Shown here: positions 50,839 through 59,714 of the stretch, one piece after another
Layout: each line of letters begins with the position of its first letter
Position numbering within the stretch: the stretch's first letter is position 1
Assembly: GCA_963850605.1 (NCBI GenBank)
Contig: CAWKLX010000010.1
Location: 1 to 64,000, forward strand
Length of the DNA stretch: 64,000 nt
Direction of reading: 5' to 3'
From: BOG-908 sp963850605
GTDB lineage: Bacteria; Pseudomonadota; Alphaproteobacteria; Acetobacterales; Acetobacteraceae
Made by a program: the position numbers and the translations under genes
Notes under the pieces: model-generated
The model's input: the letters and a program-made list of their open reading frames with translations, nothing else
What the model was told of the DNA's origin: nothing
Databases searched by the model: none

Positions 50839-52236
50839 ATGGCACGCCCCCTGATCGGCCGGACAGTCCGACGCCTACGCACCGAACAGAATTTTTCGCA
50901 GCAGGCGCTCGCCACCCGTCTCGGCATTTCGCCCAGCTACCTGAACCTGATCGAGCATGACCAGCGCAATGTCACCGCCAGCCTTGTCATCAAACTGGCG
51001 GAAATCCTGCGCGTCGATCTCGCCACCCTGTCCGGCGCGCAGGAGCGCGAGTTGGAGGTGGGCTTGCGCGAGGCGTTTTCCGACCCGCTCTTCGGCGCCG
51101 AGCAGATACCCGAGGGCGAGCTGGAGGCGGTGGCCAGCAACCCCGGCGCCGCCCGCGCGATCCTGTCCCTCTACCGCGCCTGGCGCGTGGCCCGCGAGGA
51201 TGCCAGCGGTCTGGCCTTGCCCTCCGGACGACGCATCCTGCTGCCCAACGAGGAAGCGCGCGACGTCTTCCACGAGCGCGGCAATTATTTCGCGGAACTG
51301 GAAAGTGCGGCGGACAGCGTCGCGCGCGGCCTGAACGCCACGCCGGCCGAGACCAACCACGCCATCGCCGAGCGCCTGCGCCGCGAGCATCAGGTGAGCG
51401 TGCGTGTGGGGCCCATGGAAGACGCGCTGCGCCGCTACGAGCCGGAAACGCGCACGCTGACCCTGTCCGAACAATTACCGCGGGAGAGCCGCGGCTTCCA
51501 GATGGCGTTCCAGCTCATCCTGCTGGAAGCGCGCGACATGGTGGAATCGCTGCTCGCCCGCATCGCGCCCACCACGCCGGAAGCGACAAGTCTCATTCGC
51601 ATCGGCCTGTTGAACTACGCGGCCGCGGCGCTGCTGATGCCGTATCCGGCGTTTCTGGACACCGCGCGTGTGTTGCGGCACGACATGGATGCGGTGGCCG
51701 CACGCTTTTGCGTCAGTTTCGAACAGGCCTGTCATCGACTCTCGACTTTGCAGCGGCCCGGCGCCCGCGGCATCCCGTTTTTTTTCCTCCGCCTCGACCC
51801 CGCCGGTAATGTCAGCAAGCGCTTTTCCGCCGGCGGCTTCCCCTTCGCGCGCTATGGCGGCTCGTGCCCGCGCTGGGTGGTGCACGCGGCCTTTGCCACG
51901 CCGGGCACGTTGCGTGTGCAGGTGGCCCAGCTCACCGATGGCGCCACCTTCCTGTGTTTTGCCCGCTGCATGGAAGGCCCGGCCGCCGCCTGGGGTGAGC
52001 CGCCCCCCACCCACGTCGTCGCCATGGGCTGCGACATCGGCCACGCCCCGGATGTGGTCTATGCCGACGGGCTGAACCTGGAGCAGGCCGCTGTCGGCAT
52101 CGGCCTGTCCTGCCGCCTGTGCGACCGCCCGCACTGCCGCAGCCGCGCGTTTCCGCCGCTGGAGCATCGATTGGCGCTGGACCCGAATTTGGAGAGCGAC
52201 AGCCCGTATCGGTTCGAGCCGGCGCAGAAGCGATAG
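50839..52236 (+). CDS. RamB/ScfR-like short-chain fatty acyl regulator (XRE plus IrrE-like domain)
   Basis: A 465-residue transcription factor. The N-terminal XRE helix-turn-helix is RTVRRLRTEQNFSQQALATRLGISPSYLNLIEHDQRNV. A central IrrE/ImmA-like region follows (FQMAFQLILLEARDMVESLLARIA). The C-terminal domain carries GIGLSCRLCDRPHCRSRAFPPLE, a Cys/His cluster typical of this family. Relatives (RamB, PrpR-like regulators) control acetate and propionate use and the glyoxylate shunt. The gene is divergent from aceA, which strongly suggests control of aceA and possibly autoregulation. The usual family metalloprotease HExxH is not seen, since the region reads ARDMVESLL. Confidence 0.93.
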   Translation: MARPLIGRTVRRLRTEQNFSQQALATRLGISPSYLNLIEHDQRNVTASLVIKLAEILRVDLATLSGAQERELEVGLREAFSDPLFGAEQIPEGELEAVASNPGAARAILSLYRAWRVAREDASGLALPSGRRILLPNEEARDVFHERGNYFAELESAADSVARGLNATPAETNHAIAERLRREHQVSVRVGPMEDALRRYEPETRTLTLSEQLPRESRGFQMAFQLILLEARDMVESLLARIAPTTPEATSLIRIGLLNYAAAALLMPYPAFLDTARVLRHDMDAVAARFCVSFEQACHRLSTLQRPGARGIPFFFLRLDPAGNVSKRFSAGGFPFARYGGSCPRWVVHAAFATPGTLRVQVAQLTDGATFLCFARCMEGPAAAWGEPPPTHVVAMGCDIGHAPDVVYADGLNLEQAAVGIGLSCRLCDRPHCRSRAFPPLEHRLALDPNLESDSPYRFEPAQKR

Positions 52237-52261
52237 ACCAACACGTGGAAAGCGAAGCAAG

Positions 52262-52356
52262 ACTTCTTTTCTGAAGAAAAGAAGCAAAAGACTTTTGTCC
52301 GGCTGTCGCGGACTTACTGGATGGAAGTTTTTTGGTCCTTTTTTCAAAAAAGGACT
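52262..52356. repeat. composite hairpin element, full copy 5 (reverse)
   Basis: The left hairpin CTTCTTTTC/GAAAAGAAG is at about 52263-52284. The core GCTGTCGCGGAC is at 52302-52313 (reverse). The right hairpin GGTCCTTTTTT/AAAAAAGGAC is at about 52334-52355. It lies between convergent genes (RamB-like and TPR protein). Confidence 0.8.
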
Positions 52357-52380
52357 GTTTGCCTTCTCAACCGATTAGCA

Positions 52381-53920
52381 TCATTGCACGTATCTAGAAA
52401 GCGCCACCTCCGTAACGCGCGCACTTTGCGCGTCGCCCAGTGCGCGTTGCGCCGTCATCAAGCCGCGCAGGCTGAGCGTGCGTCCCGGCGCGCGTACCAG
52501 CGCGGCGCGATAGGCAGCGGCGGCCTCGCGAAACCGCCGCGCTTGCAGCAGCACATCGCCCAGGAGCTCGTAAGGCGGTTTTGGGACCTGCTGGCGGACC
52601 GAATTCGGTCGGTATGACAGTCTCGTGCCGGGCGGCCTCGCGCAGTGCAGCCACCTCGTCGGCAAGGCGGCCGGCGGCCAGCATGTCCAGCGCCGCGCAT
52701 TCCTCCACCATCACCGACCAGAATTGCACATCCTGCTGGCCGCCTGACGTGTCCGTTCCGAATTGCTTCTTCAGGACCGCGAAATGACGGCGCAACGCGG
52801 CCAGACCCGTATGCAGGGCGGTTGCGTTCGCCTGGTTGGCGAGCACCGCGGCGTATGAAGCATAGAATTGCGCCTCCACATAGGCGCCATCATCCATCTT
52901 CGGCATCGCCTCCGGCCGCCACACACCGGTCTCGATCGATTGGCGCATCCGCATGTCCACATATTCGACCACGGCCGACATCTCTGGAAACGCCGGCTGC
53001 GGATGCTGTGCAGCCTTGACGCCGGCCCGTTCACCGCAGAGCGCGATCGCCCGGTCCGCCTCGGCAGACCTCCGCTCCTGCAGATAGCCGTATACCAGCC
53101 AGCTCGGGTAATGCCCGCAGGCATAAGGCGGTTCACCCGGCGCACGCCGGGCGTTCACGTCCGCGATCGCATGCGCGTTGGCCTCGATCACCTCGCCCCA
53201 CATGCCGAGTGCGATGAAAATGTGTGAGGTCATGTGCACAGCATGCGGCGCACCGGCGGCAATGGCGCCATACAGCCGCGCCGCCCGCATGCCGAGCGGC
53301 GCATGCGCCGGGTCGTCGTACGAATGGATCATGTAGTGCAGCACGCCCGGATGGTGCGGGTGCGTGGGGAATACATCCTCCAGCAGCGCCGCAGCCTTCA
53401 TGTAGGTCGGCGTGTCGCGCCCATCGTGGCATGTGCCGAGCAGGGACAGCGCGTAGAACGCCGTACCGTCCACGTCGTCGGGAAAGCGCCTGTGCAGCTC
53501 GGCCATCTCATCGGCATACAGCGTATCACGGTCCGACTTGCTGCCTTGGCCATACAATGTCGTTACTGCATGCACGTAAGCGGCCTCACGCGCCGTCGGC
53601 ATCGTGGCGCCGGATTTCTGCAGGCGGGCAAGGACGTCGCGCCCCGCCGCCGCGTTCTGATCCATCCACACCGGATGATTGAACGTCATCGCCTCGCCCC
53701 AATAGGCGATGGCGCAGCGCGGATCGGCACTCTCCGCTGCGCGGAAGGCGGCAGCCCCATCCTCGTATTCGAAATCATGCAGCAGGGCCAGGCCACGCAG
53801 GAACGGGGCCTGCGCGAGTACGGTGCAGGAATTGACGAACGCCACATCGCCGAGCGGGCCGGCCGCGGCCCAGGCGGGCGACGACGCCAGGACAGCGAGT
53901 GCGGCGAACACAATTCTCAT
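52381..53920 (-). CDS. exported TPR-containing protein (frameshifted)
   Basis: About 512 residues when restored. A signal peptide (MRIVFAALAVLASSPAWA) precedes several TPR-like helical repeats, for example FLRGLALLHDFEYEDGAAAFRAAESADPRCAIAYWGEAM and the C-terminal PPYELLGDVLLQARRFREAAAAYRAALVRAPGRTLSLRGL. A His-rich central motif, FPTHPHHPGVLHYMIHSYDDPAHA, is typical of a family of secreted TPR proteins of unknown role. One extra base near 52589 breaks the frame at FGPPA; removal gives FGPPAVPKPPYELLG. The function is unknown. A GDSL esterase gene ends 8 bp upstream of its start on the same strand. Confidence 0.84.
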
Positions 53921-53928
53921 ATGCACGC

Positions 53929-54840
53929 CTATTTCAACGCAGCCAGGGCTGCACCGGCCAATGCCAAATGCCCGGTCTCCGTCGGATGCAGATGGTCGAA
54001 AAACAGAAACTTGTCCTGTGCGCCCTGGCCGACCGCGTTCAGGTGCCCGCTCAACGGATTGACGTAGTCGCCGGTCCACACCGGCGTGGTCACGTTCGTC
54101 AGCCCGAATCTCCCCGGATCGGCCACCGCCTGGTCGATCAGCCCGAACGCGTCGATCAAGTGGATACTCAGATGATCCGCGAGCCCCAGGCTTCCGAGGG
54201 ATGACGCCAATTCCTGATTGTAAACCGACGAAAGGTAAGTGGCCGCGGCGGCCTGACCCGCCTCCTCCGGCGTCTTGCCCAGGTCGGGCACGTTCAGGAT
54301 GGCGAAGTTCCGCGCGCCGTCGGCCGCCAGCCCCGCGACAAACGAGGTCTCATCCCCCACCGCCGCCTGCACGTCCGCCAGCGCGCCGGAGGGATTATTG
54401 GCGTAGGCGCCGATCGCGTCGATCACATCGTTGGCGCCGATAGAGAGCGTATAGAGCGCGTGCGCCGCCGGACGCGGGTCCTGCACGGCAAATTCGGCCA
54501 GTTGCGCCGGCAGGTCGATCGGCAACGCGTTGTGCAGCGGCTCCTGCCCAGCCTCAGCCCCGCCATACGCGAAATCGGTGCCGCCATGCAGGCTGGGCGT
54601 GACCGCGGCCAAATGAAGGTCGCGGGCCAAATCCTGCACCCAGACCCGCCCGTTGCTGAAACGGCCGCCGGAATAGATCAACGGATCGGGCAGCACGCCC
54701 TGGCTTGCGATGAAATCGTTCCCTGCATCCGACAGACTGTCTCCAAACGCATAAACCCGGCTGTATGCCGAGGCTTCCGCCACGGCCGGTGTGCCGAAAT
54801 GCAGCTTGTCCCATAGCCCGAGCGTGTCATGGTCGATCAT
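53929..54840 (-). CDS. SGNH/GDSL hydrolase (lipase/esterase)
   Basis: A 303-residue hydrolase of the GDSL family (autotransporter-passenger or thermolabile hemolysin type). Block I is VYAFGDSLSDAGN with Ser35; block III is LSIGANDVIDA with the oxyanion Asn; block V is FDHLHPTETGH with the catalytic Asp and His. SGGRFSNGRVWVQDLA is typical of this subgroup. There is no signal peptide in the 25 residues before the domain, and no autotransporter barrel follows, so export is uncertain. It precedes the TPR gene by 8 bp. The substrate is a lipid or acyl ester by family. Confidence 0.9.
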   Translation of the reverse strand: MIDHDTLGLWDKLHFGTPAVAEASAYSRVYAFGDSLSDAGNDFIASQGVLPDPLIYSGGRFSNGRVWVQDLARDLHLAAVTPSLHGGTDFAYGGAEAGQEPLHNALPIDLPAQLAEFAVQDPRPAAHALYTLSIGANDVIDAIGAYANNPSGALADVQAAVGDETSFVAGLAADGARNFAILNVPDLGKTPEEAGQAAAATYLSSVYNQELASSLGSLGLADHLSIHLIDAFGLIDQAVADPGRFGLTNVTTPVWTGDYVNPLSGHLNAVGQGAQDKFLFFDHLHPTETGHLALAGAALAALK

Positions 54841-54975
54841 GGTCGTGCTCCCTGCCTCGTCCGACGGCGCACTTCACCGCACGTCAGTGGCAACATGGCT
54901 CACATCGGCGCGACGTGCAAAACCCGGGGCCCGCTCGCGGCTTGGCTACTCGAACGATTTCGGGAGAGAAAAATC

Positions 54976-55125
54976 ATGAGCGGTCATCCACTCTACTGGC
55001 TGGTTTTCGCTACATTCTTCGTGCTGCTGGGCTTCCTCGGATGGAGCAAGTTGTCGGTCAAGCGTAACCAGCAAACTGGTGGTAACACGTCCGGCATCGG
55101 CGGTCCGAATGACCCGCTCGCCTGA
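54976..55125 (+). CDS. small single-pass membrane protein
   Basis: A 49-residue protein with one hydrophobic helix (LYWLVFATFFVLLGFLGW, about residues 6-23) and a polar C-terminal tail that ends GIGGPNDPLA. The start is ATG at 54976, with GGGAGA eight bases upstream. Charge distribution suggests a cytoplasmic C-terminus. It resembles no named family I can recall. It is divergent from the GDSL gene and co-directional with the retropepsin-like gene 80 bp downstream. Confidence 0.65.
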   Translation: MSGHPLYWLVFATFFVLLGFLGWSKLSVKRNQQTGGNTSGIGGPNDPLA

Positions 55126-55208
55126 TTAACCACTGTCATTCTCTGTTGCGCGGTATCGCTGCCGCGCGGCAGAATGATGCACGGCCGTCATGCGCCGTAC
55201 GAGGGTTC

Positions 55209-56114
55209 ATGCGGTGGCTGCTTGCGCTGATACTATGGCCGATACTTGCCGATACGTCGCCCGCCGAGTGTCGCATGGATCGCGTGGCCGAGTTGCCCAT
55301 CACACTGTGGAACCAAAAACTCTACGTCTCCGCGTCAATCGGTGACTCGACACTCCATTTCTTCCTAGATACCGGGGCGGCCGTGACAACCCTGTCGCAA
55401 ACCGCCGCTGACGTGTTAAACCTGCCGCGCGATTTCGATCGCTCGGCCGACATGTTCGGCGTAGGCGGCGCCGAGAGCCGGCTGGCCCTGGTGGGTCCTG
55501 CTACCCTGACGCTCGACACATTGCGTCTGGCTTTGCACGCCATCCCGGTTGCAGCCTTTGCCGACAGGCTTGCTGACGGCACGCCGATTTCCGGGTTGAT
55601 CGGCGCCGATATCCTGTCACGTTACGATCTGGATTTGGACATCCCTGGCCGGCGGCTGGGGTTGTGGCGTGTCGCGGATTGCGCGCAGGTGACGCCCGAT
55701 TGGGCTGGCGGCGCAGGCTCGGCCATCATGCAGATCGAGCCCTCGCGCCATGCCACCCTGCCGGTGCGGATCGATGACACGCAACTACAACTCACGCTCG
55801 ATACCGGCTCCCCGGCGCTGGTGCTGTCCACGCGCGCTGCGGCGCGGGCCGGCGTCGATCCCGAGCAGTTGGCGGATACAAGCCGCCTGACCGGCACCGG
55901 CGTCAACAATCGCACGTTCAGCGCGTGGCTGCATATTTTCCGGCACCTCGACCTGGCTGGCCAGACTTTTGGCGACGTGCGTGCCATCATCGTCAGTCCA
56001 GGCCGGCTGCAAATGGAGGGTGATGGACTGCTCGGGCTGGAATACCTCAAACGCGGGCGCGTGTGGATATCCTACAATACTAGGCACTTCTACATGCAAG
56101 ACATGCCCAAGTAA
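55209..56114 (+). CDS. retropepsin-like aspartic protease, two DTG domains
   Basis: A 301-residue exported protein with a signal peptide (MRWLLALILWPILADTSPA). It has two retropepsin-like repeats: the first has FFLDTGAAVTTLSQ (Asp54) and the second LTLDTGSPALVLS (Asp198), each followed by family blocks such as ISGLIGADIL and GDGLLGLEYL. Two DTG motifs in one chain make a pseudo-symmetric, pepsin-like active site, whereas single-DTG relatives must dimerise. The start is ATG at 55209, with GAGGG close upstream. Substrate is unknown, and no dedicated partner gene is visible. It may act in the periplasm. Confidence 0.85.
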   Translation: MRWLLALILWPILADTSPAECRMDRVAELPITLWNQKLYVSASIGDSTLHFFLDTGAAVTTLSQTAADVLNLPRDFDRSADMFGVGGAESRLALVGPATLTLDTLRLALHAIPVAAFADRLADGTPISGLIGADILSRYDLDLDIPGRRLGLWRVADCAQVTPDWAGGAGSAIMQIEPSRHATLPVRIDDTQLQLTLDTGSPALVLSTRAAARAGVDPEQLADTSRLTGTGVNNRTFSAWLHIFRHLDLAGQTFGDVRAIIVSPGRLQMEGDGLLGLEYLKRGRVWISYNTRHFYMQDMPK

Positions 56115-56183
56115 GGCAACCGAAACTCTCGTCGGAGCCTCACGTTTCTCACATCTCTATAAGCAAAACTGAGGGGAACACCA

Positions 56184-56604
56184 ATGAGGTATGTTTTATC
56201 CAGCGCGGCAGCGCTGCTGCTCAGCATGTCTATCGCCCATGCGCAAACCGCCGCCAGCAGCTCATCCGCCGCACCCGGCACCGGCAGCAGCCCGTCGGCG
56301 GGCGCCCCGCCTACGGCATCGCCCGCGCCCAGCGTTACCGGTAACGTCGATAACAAGGCGGCGGCGTCCGGCAATGACAACCAGGCCGTGGTCACCACCG
56401 GTGCCAACGCCGATCAGCCTGCCCAGGGCGCCAACAGCTTTTCGAAAGGCCAAGCGCGCCACAGGATCGCTGCCAAAGGGTTACACTGGCGTCAAAGGCT
56501 TGAAGAAGGATTCAGGCGGCGTCTGGCGCGGCACGGCGATGAAGGACGGCCAGCCCGTGCAAGTCTGGCTCGACTACAAGGGCAATGTCGGCCAGCAGTC
56601 ATAA
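56184..56604 (+). CDS. small secreted low-complexity protein (frameshifted)
   Basis: About 139 residues when restored. A signal peptide (MRYVLSSAAALLLSMSIAHA) is followed by a Ser/Ala/Pro/Gly-rich segment of about 70 residues and a short folded C-terminus YTGVKGLKKDSGGVWRGTAMKDGQPVQVWLDYKGNVGQQS, which resembles the PepSY-like tails of small alphaproteobacterial exported proteins. One extra base near 56478 shifts the frame at AAKG; removal gives AAKGYTGVKGL. Its GGGGAACACC upstream looks like a good ribosome site. It precedes a stress-protein gene by 25 bp. The function is unknown. Confidence 0.75.
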
Positions 56605-56629
56605 CGAGACAGAAACAGGAAACCATCAT

Positions 56630-57283
56630 ATGGCAATGCAAACACTCACCCGGTTGTTCGACCGCCACGACGATGCCGCAGCCGTCGTCCGCAGTCTGGA
56701 AACAGCCGGGATTTCCCACGACGACATTAGCATCGTTGCCAATGGCGGCAGCACCGGCGGCACCACGGGCCACGTCGTCGGCACGACCGAGGACGAGGCG
56801 GGCGCCGCGGGCGCGGGGGCGGGCGCCACGCTCGGCACGGTGCTGGGCGGCGGCGCAGGCCTGCTCGCCGGCATCGGCGCCATGGCCATACCGGGCGTGG
56901 GCCCCGTCGTGGCCGCCGGCTGGCTGATAGCAACCCTCACCGGTGCCGGCGTGGGTGCGGCCGTTGGCGGCAGCGTGGGCGGCTTGGTCGGGGCGTTGAC
57001 CCGCGCCGGCGTGTCCGAACACGACGCGCATGTCTATGCCGAGGGTGTCCGGCGTGGTGGCGCGCTGGTCACGGTGCGTGTCGACGACAGCCGTGTCCTC
57101 GAAGCGAGCGCCATCCTGGACGGCCGCACCCCGGTCGATGTCACCGCGCGCCGTGCCGAATACGTGCAGACCGGCTGGCAGCGCTTCGACGAGACGGCGC
57201 CCGCCTATGCGGCGCCGACTACGGACGCCACGCGCCCAAGCCCGGGCGTGACGGCGGTGCCGGAGACGACGTCGCGGCTTTAG
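56630..57283 (+). CDS. general stress protein 17M-like domain protein
   Basis: A 217-residue cytoplasmic or membrane-associated protein. The N-terminus TLTRLFDRHDDAAAVVRSLETAGISHDDISIVAN matches the general stress protein 17M/YflT-like heat-tolerance domain. The centre is Gly/Ala-rich and hydrophobic (GATLGTVLGGGAGLLAGIGAMAIPGVGPVVAAG), and the second half repeats the fold: LTRAGVSEHDAHVYAEGVRRGGALVTVRVDD. The ATG at 56630 has AGGAAA upstream. The C-terminal tail is disordered. It presumably protects against stress. It is probably cotranscribed with the preceding secreted protein. Confidence 0.85.
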   Translation: MAMQTLTRLFDRHDDAAAVVRSLETAGISHDDISIVANGGSTGGTTGHVVGTTEDEAGAAGAGAGATLGTVLGGGAGLLAGIGAMAIPGVGPVVAAGWLIATLTGAGVGAAVGGSVGGLVGALTRAGVSEHDAHVYAEGVRRGGALVTVRVDDSRVLEASAILDGRTPVDVTARRAEYVQTGWQRFDETAPAYAAPTTDATRPSPGVTAVPETTSRL

Positions 57284-57359
57284 TCGACGCGCGCCACGAG
57301 AATAGCGCAGACGCACACGGCAATGTTGGTGTGTGTCTGCGCCGTCGGCACACAGATGT

Positions 57360-57902
57360 CTATGGCGCCACAGGATGCGCCGTCTCGTAATCACGTACCG
57401 CTTTCATCGTGTTCCCGACATGGCCTGACGGGTCCATGGCATTATACGCATAAATGATTTGGCCGGCCGGGGAGATCACATAGCTTGTCCGGCTGGACAG
57501 CGGCATTACCCGCAACATCACCGCATCGTAACTGCGGCTGACCGCCCCGCTTGCATCGGAAGCGACGGGAAATTTGCTGCGGCACTCGCTGGTCGAAAAT
57601 TTCTGCAGTTTCTCGATACCGTCCATCGATACGCCGATCACCGTCGCATGAAGTGCGGCGAATTGTGGCATGGCATCGGCGAATTCGTGCGCCTCCTCCG
57701 TGCAGCCGGAGGTGAACGCGGCCGGATAGAAATACAGAACCACCGGACCCTTCTTCAGCGCATCGGCCAGGTGGAAGGCAAACGCAGCACCCCCTTGCGT
57801 CGCCTGGGCAGAGAAGTCGGGCGCGGGCGCGCCGGGCTGCAAGGTTGCCATCGCCGGTGTGGCGGCTAATCCCGCGGCTAGCAGGGCCAGTGTGGTGCGC
57901 AT
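57360..57902 (-). CDS. exported peroxiredoxin (AhpC/TSA, BCP-like)
   Basis: A 180-residue thiol peroxidase with a signal peptide (MRTTLALLAAGLAATPAMA). The thioredoxin fold opens LQPGAPAPDFSAQATQGG and has VVLYFYPAAFTSGCTEEAHEFADAMPQF, with peroxidatic Cys67 in the T-x-x-C motif. A second Cys in STSECRSKFPVASD could be resolving. A later segment, RTSYVISPAGQIIYAYNAMDPSGHV, is family typical. The start is ATG at 57902 with GGGAGA upstream. It reduces hydroperoxides, probably in the periplasm, where the electron donor is unknown. It is divergent from mccB. Confidence 0.9.
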   Translation of the reverse strand: MRTTLALLAAGLAATPAMATLQPGAPAPDFSAQATQGGAAFAFHLADALKKGPVVLYFYPAAFTSGCTEEAHEFADAMPQFAALHATVIGVSMDGIEKLQKFSTSECRSKFPVASDASGAVSRSYDAVMLRVMPLSSRTSYVISPAGQIIYAYNAMDPSGHVGNTMKAVRDYETAHPVAP

Positions 57903-58039
57903 ATTGTCTCTCCCGTTCGTGCCGGCCTGACGCCTGGCATCGCGGCAATATGGACCCGATCTTCGGCCGCGCCCAGGCACGGTGTTGCACGGGGGCAAGG
58001 GCGCGGGCTAAGCCCGTCTAACAACGGGGGAACGCGTCC

Positions 58040-59644
58040 ATGCCCGCCCTGCCATCCACGCTCGATACGAGATCGGCGGAGTTCGCGGCCAACCAATCGT
58101 CCATGCGCGGGCTGGTCGATGACCTCTCCGCCCTGGCTGGCCGCATCACCCAGGGCGGCGGCCAGATCGCACGGGATCGCCATACCGCCCGCGGCAAATT
58201 GCTGCCGCGCGACCGTGTGCACAAACTGCTCGACCCGCTCACCCCATTTCTCGAAATCGGCCAGCTTGCGGCCACGGGCATGTATGGCGACGAAGTTCCG
58301 TCTGCGGGGCTGATCGCCGGTGTCGGCCGGGTCAGCGGGCGTTGCTGCGTCGTCGTCGCCAATGATGCGACGGTGAAGGGCGGCACCTACTACCCGATCA
58401 CGGTGAAAAAACATCTGCGTGCGCAGGAGATCGCGCAGCAGAACAATTTGCCCTGCATCTACCTTGTCGATTCCGGCGGCGCCAACCTGCCGAACCAGGA
58501 CGAGGTCTTCCCCGACCGCGACCATTTTGGCCGCATCTTTTTCAACCAGGCCAACATGTCTGCCAATGGGATCTCGCAAATCGCCGTGGTGATGGGCTCG
58601 TGCACCGCGGGCGGCGCCTACGTTCCGGCAATGTCCGATGAAAGCATCATCGTCGCAAGACAGGGCACGATATTTCTAGGCGGCCCACCTTTGGTGAAGG
58701 CTGCAACTGGGGAAATCGTAAGCGCGGAAGATCTGGGGGGCGGCGACCTGCACAGCCGCGTCTCCGGCGTCACCGACCATCTTGCGCAATCCGACGCGCA
58801 CGCGCTGGGCATTGCGCGCCGCATCGTGGCCAATCTCAATTTGCCTGGCGTTCCAGCCGCGCCGCGAGCGTCGGCCGACCCGCTCTACAATCCGAGCGAA
58901 ATATACGGCATTGTCTCGGCCGACCGGCGCCGCCCGTTCGAGGTCCGCGATATTATTGCCCGCATCGTCGATGGCAGCGAACTTGACGAGTTCAAGCAAC
59001 TCTACGGCGCTACCCTGATTACGGGATTCGCGCATATTTTTGGCTACCCGGTCGGCATTCTGGCCAATAACGGTATCCTCTTCGGCGAGAGTGCCAAGAA
59101 AGGCGCGCATTTCATCGAGCTATGCTGCCAGAGAAACATCCCGCTTGTGTTCCTGCAGAACATCACGGGCTTCATGGTGGGCCAGAAATACGAGGCTGGC
59201 GGCATCGCCAAGGATGGCGCCAAACTCGTAACCGCCGTAGCCACCGCAAGCGTTCCGAAATTCACCGTGGTGATCGGCGGCAGTTTTGGTGCCGGCAATT
59301 ACGGCATGTGCGGCCGCGCCTACGGGCCGCGCTTTCTGTGGATGTGGCCCAACGCGCGCATCAGCGTCATGGGCGGCGAACAGGCCGCCTCCGTGCTGGC
59401 GCAGGTCAGGCGCGACGGGCTGGAACGCCAGGGCAAGGACTGGTCGAAGGAGGAGGAGGAAACATTCAAGTCGCCTATCCGCGCGCAATACGAAACCCAG
59501 GGCCATCCCACCTACGCAAGCGCACGCCTGTGGGATGATGGCGTGATCGACCCCGCCCAAACCCGCCGCGTGCTCGGCCTCTCCATCGCCGCCGCCCTGC
59601 ATGCGCCCGCCACGCCAACCAAGTTCGGTCTGTTTCGAATGTGA
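58040..59644 (+). CDS. mccB: methylcrotonyl-CoA carboxylase beta (carboxyltransferase) subunit
   Basis: A 534-residue carboxyltransferase that moves carboxyl from biotin to 3-methylcrotonyl-CoA in leucine breakdown. The N-terminus RDRHTARGKLLPRDRVHKLLDP is the usual acyl-CoA carboxylase opening. CoA/biotin loops are VMGSCTAGGAYVPAMSDE, IFLGGPPLVKAATGE and, in the second half, NITGFMVGQKYEAGGIAKDGAK with IGGSFGAGNYGMCGRAYGPRF, specific to MccB rather than PccB. The ATG is at 58040. It is followed by mccA, with a half copy of the composite hairpin element in the 70-bp gap. No isovaleryl-CoA dehydrogenase or HMG-CoA lyase gene lies nearby. Confidence 0.94.
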   Translation: MPALPSTLDTRSAEFAANQSSMRGLVDDLSALAGRITQGGGQIARDRHTARGKLLPRDRVHKLLDPLTPFLEIGQLAATGMYGDEVPSAGLIAGVGRVSGRCCVVVANDATVKGGTYYPITVKKHLRAQEIAQQNNLPCIYLVDSGGANLPNQDEVFPDRDHFGRIFFNQANMSANGISQIAVVMGSCTAGGAYVPAMSDESIIVARQGTIFLGGPPLVKAATGEIVSAEDLGGGDLHSRVSGVTDHLAQSDAHALGIARRIVANLNLPGVPAAPRASADPLYNPSEIYGIVSADRRRPFEVRDIIARIVDGSELDEFKQLYGATLITGFAHIFGYPVGILANNGILFGESAKKGAHFIELCCQRNIPLVFLQNITGFMVGQKYEAGGIAKDGAKLVTAVATASVPKFTVVIGGSFGAGNYGMCGRAYGPRFLWMWPNARISVMGGEQAASVLAQVRRDGLERQGKDWSKEEEETFKSPIRAQYETQGHPTYASARLWDDGVIDPAQTRRVLGLSIAAALHAPATPTKFGLFRM

Positions 59645-59661
59645 ACCATCAGAAAAGACGA

Positions 59662-59704
59662 GTCTTCTTTTTTGAAAGAAAGAAGCAAAGAACTTTTCTC
59701 ATTT
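59662..59704. repeat. composite hairpin element, half copy between mccB and mccA
   Basis: A single hairpin arm (GTCTTCTTTTTT/AAAGAAAGAAG) with tail GCAAAGAACTTTT occupies most of the 70-bp space between mccB and mccA. No GC core is present. It could attenuate transcription into mccA. Confidence 0.65.
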
Positions 59705-59714
59705 AGGGCGCTTC

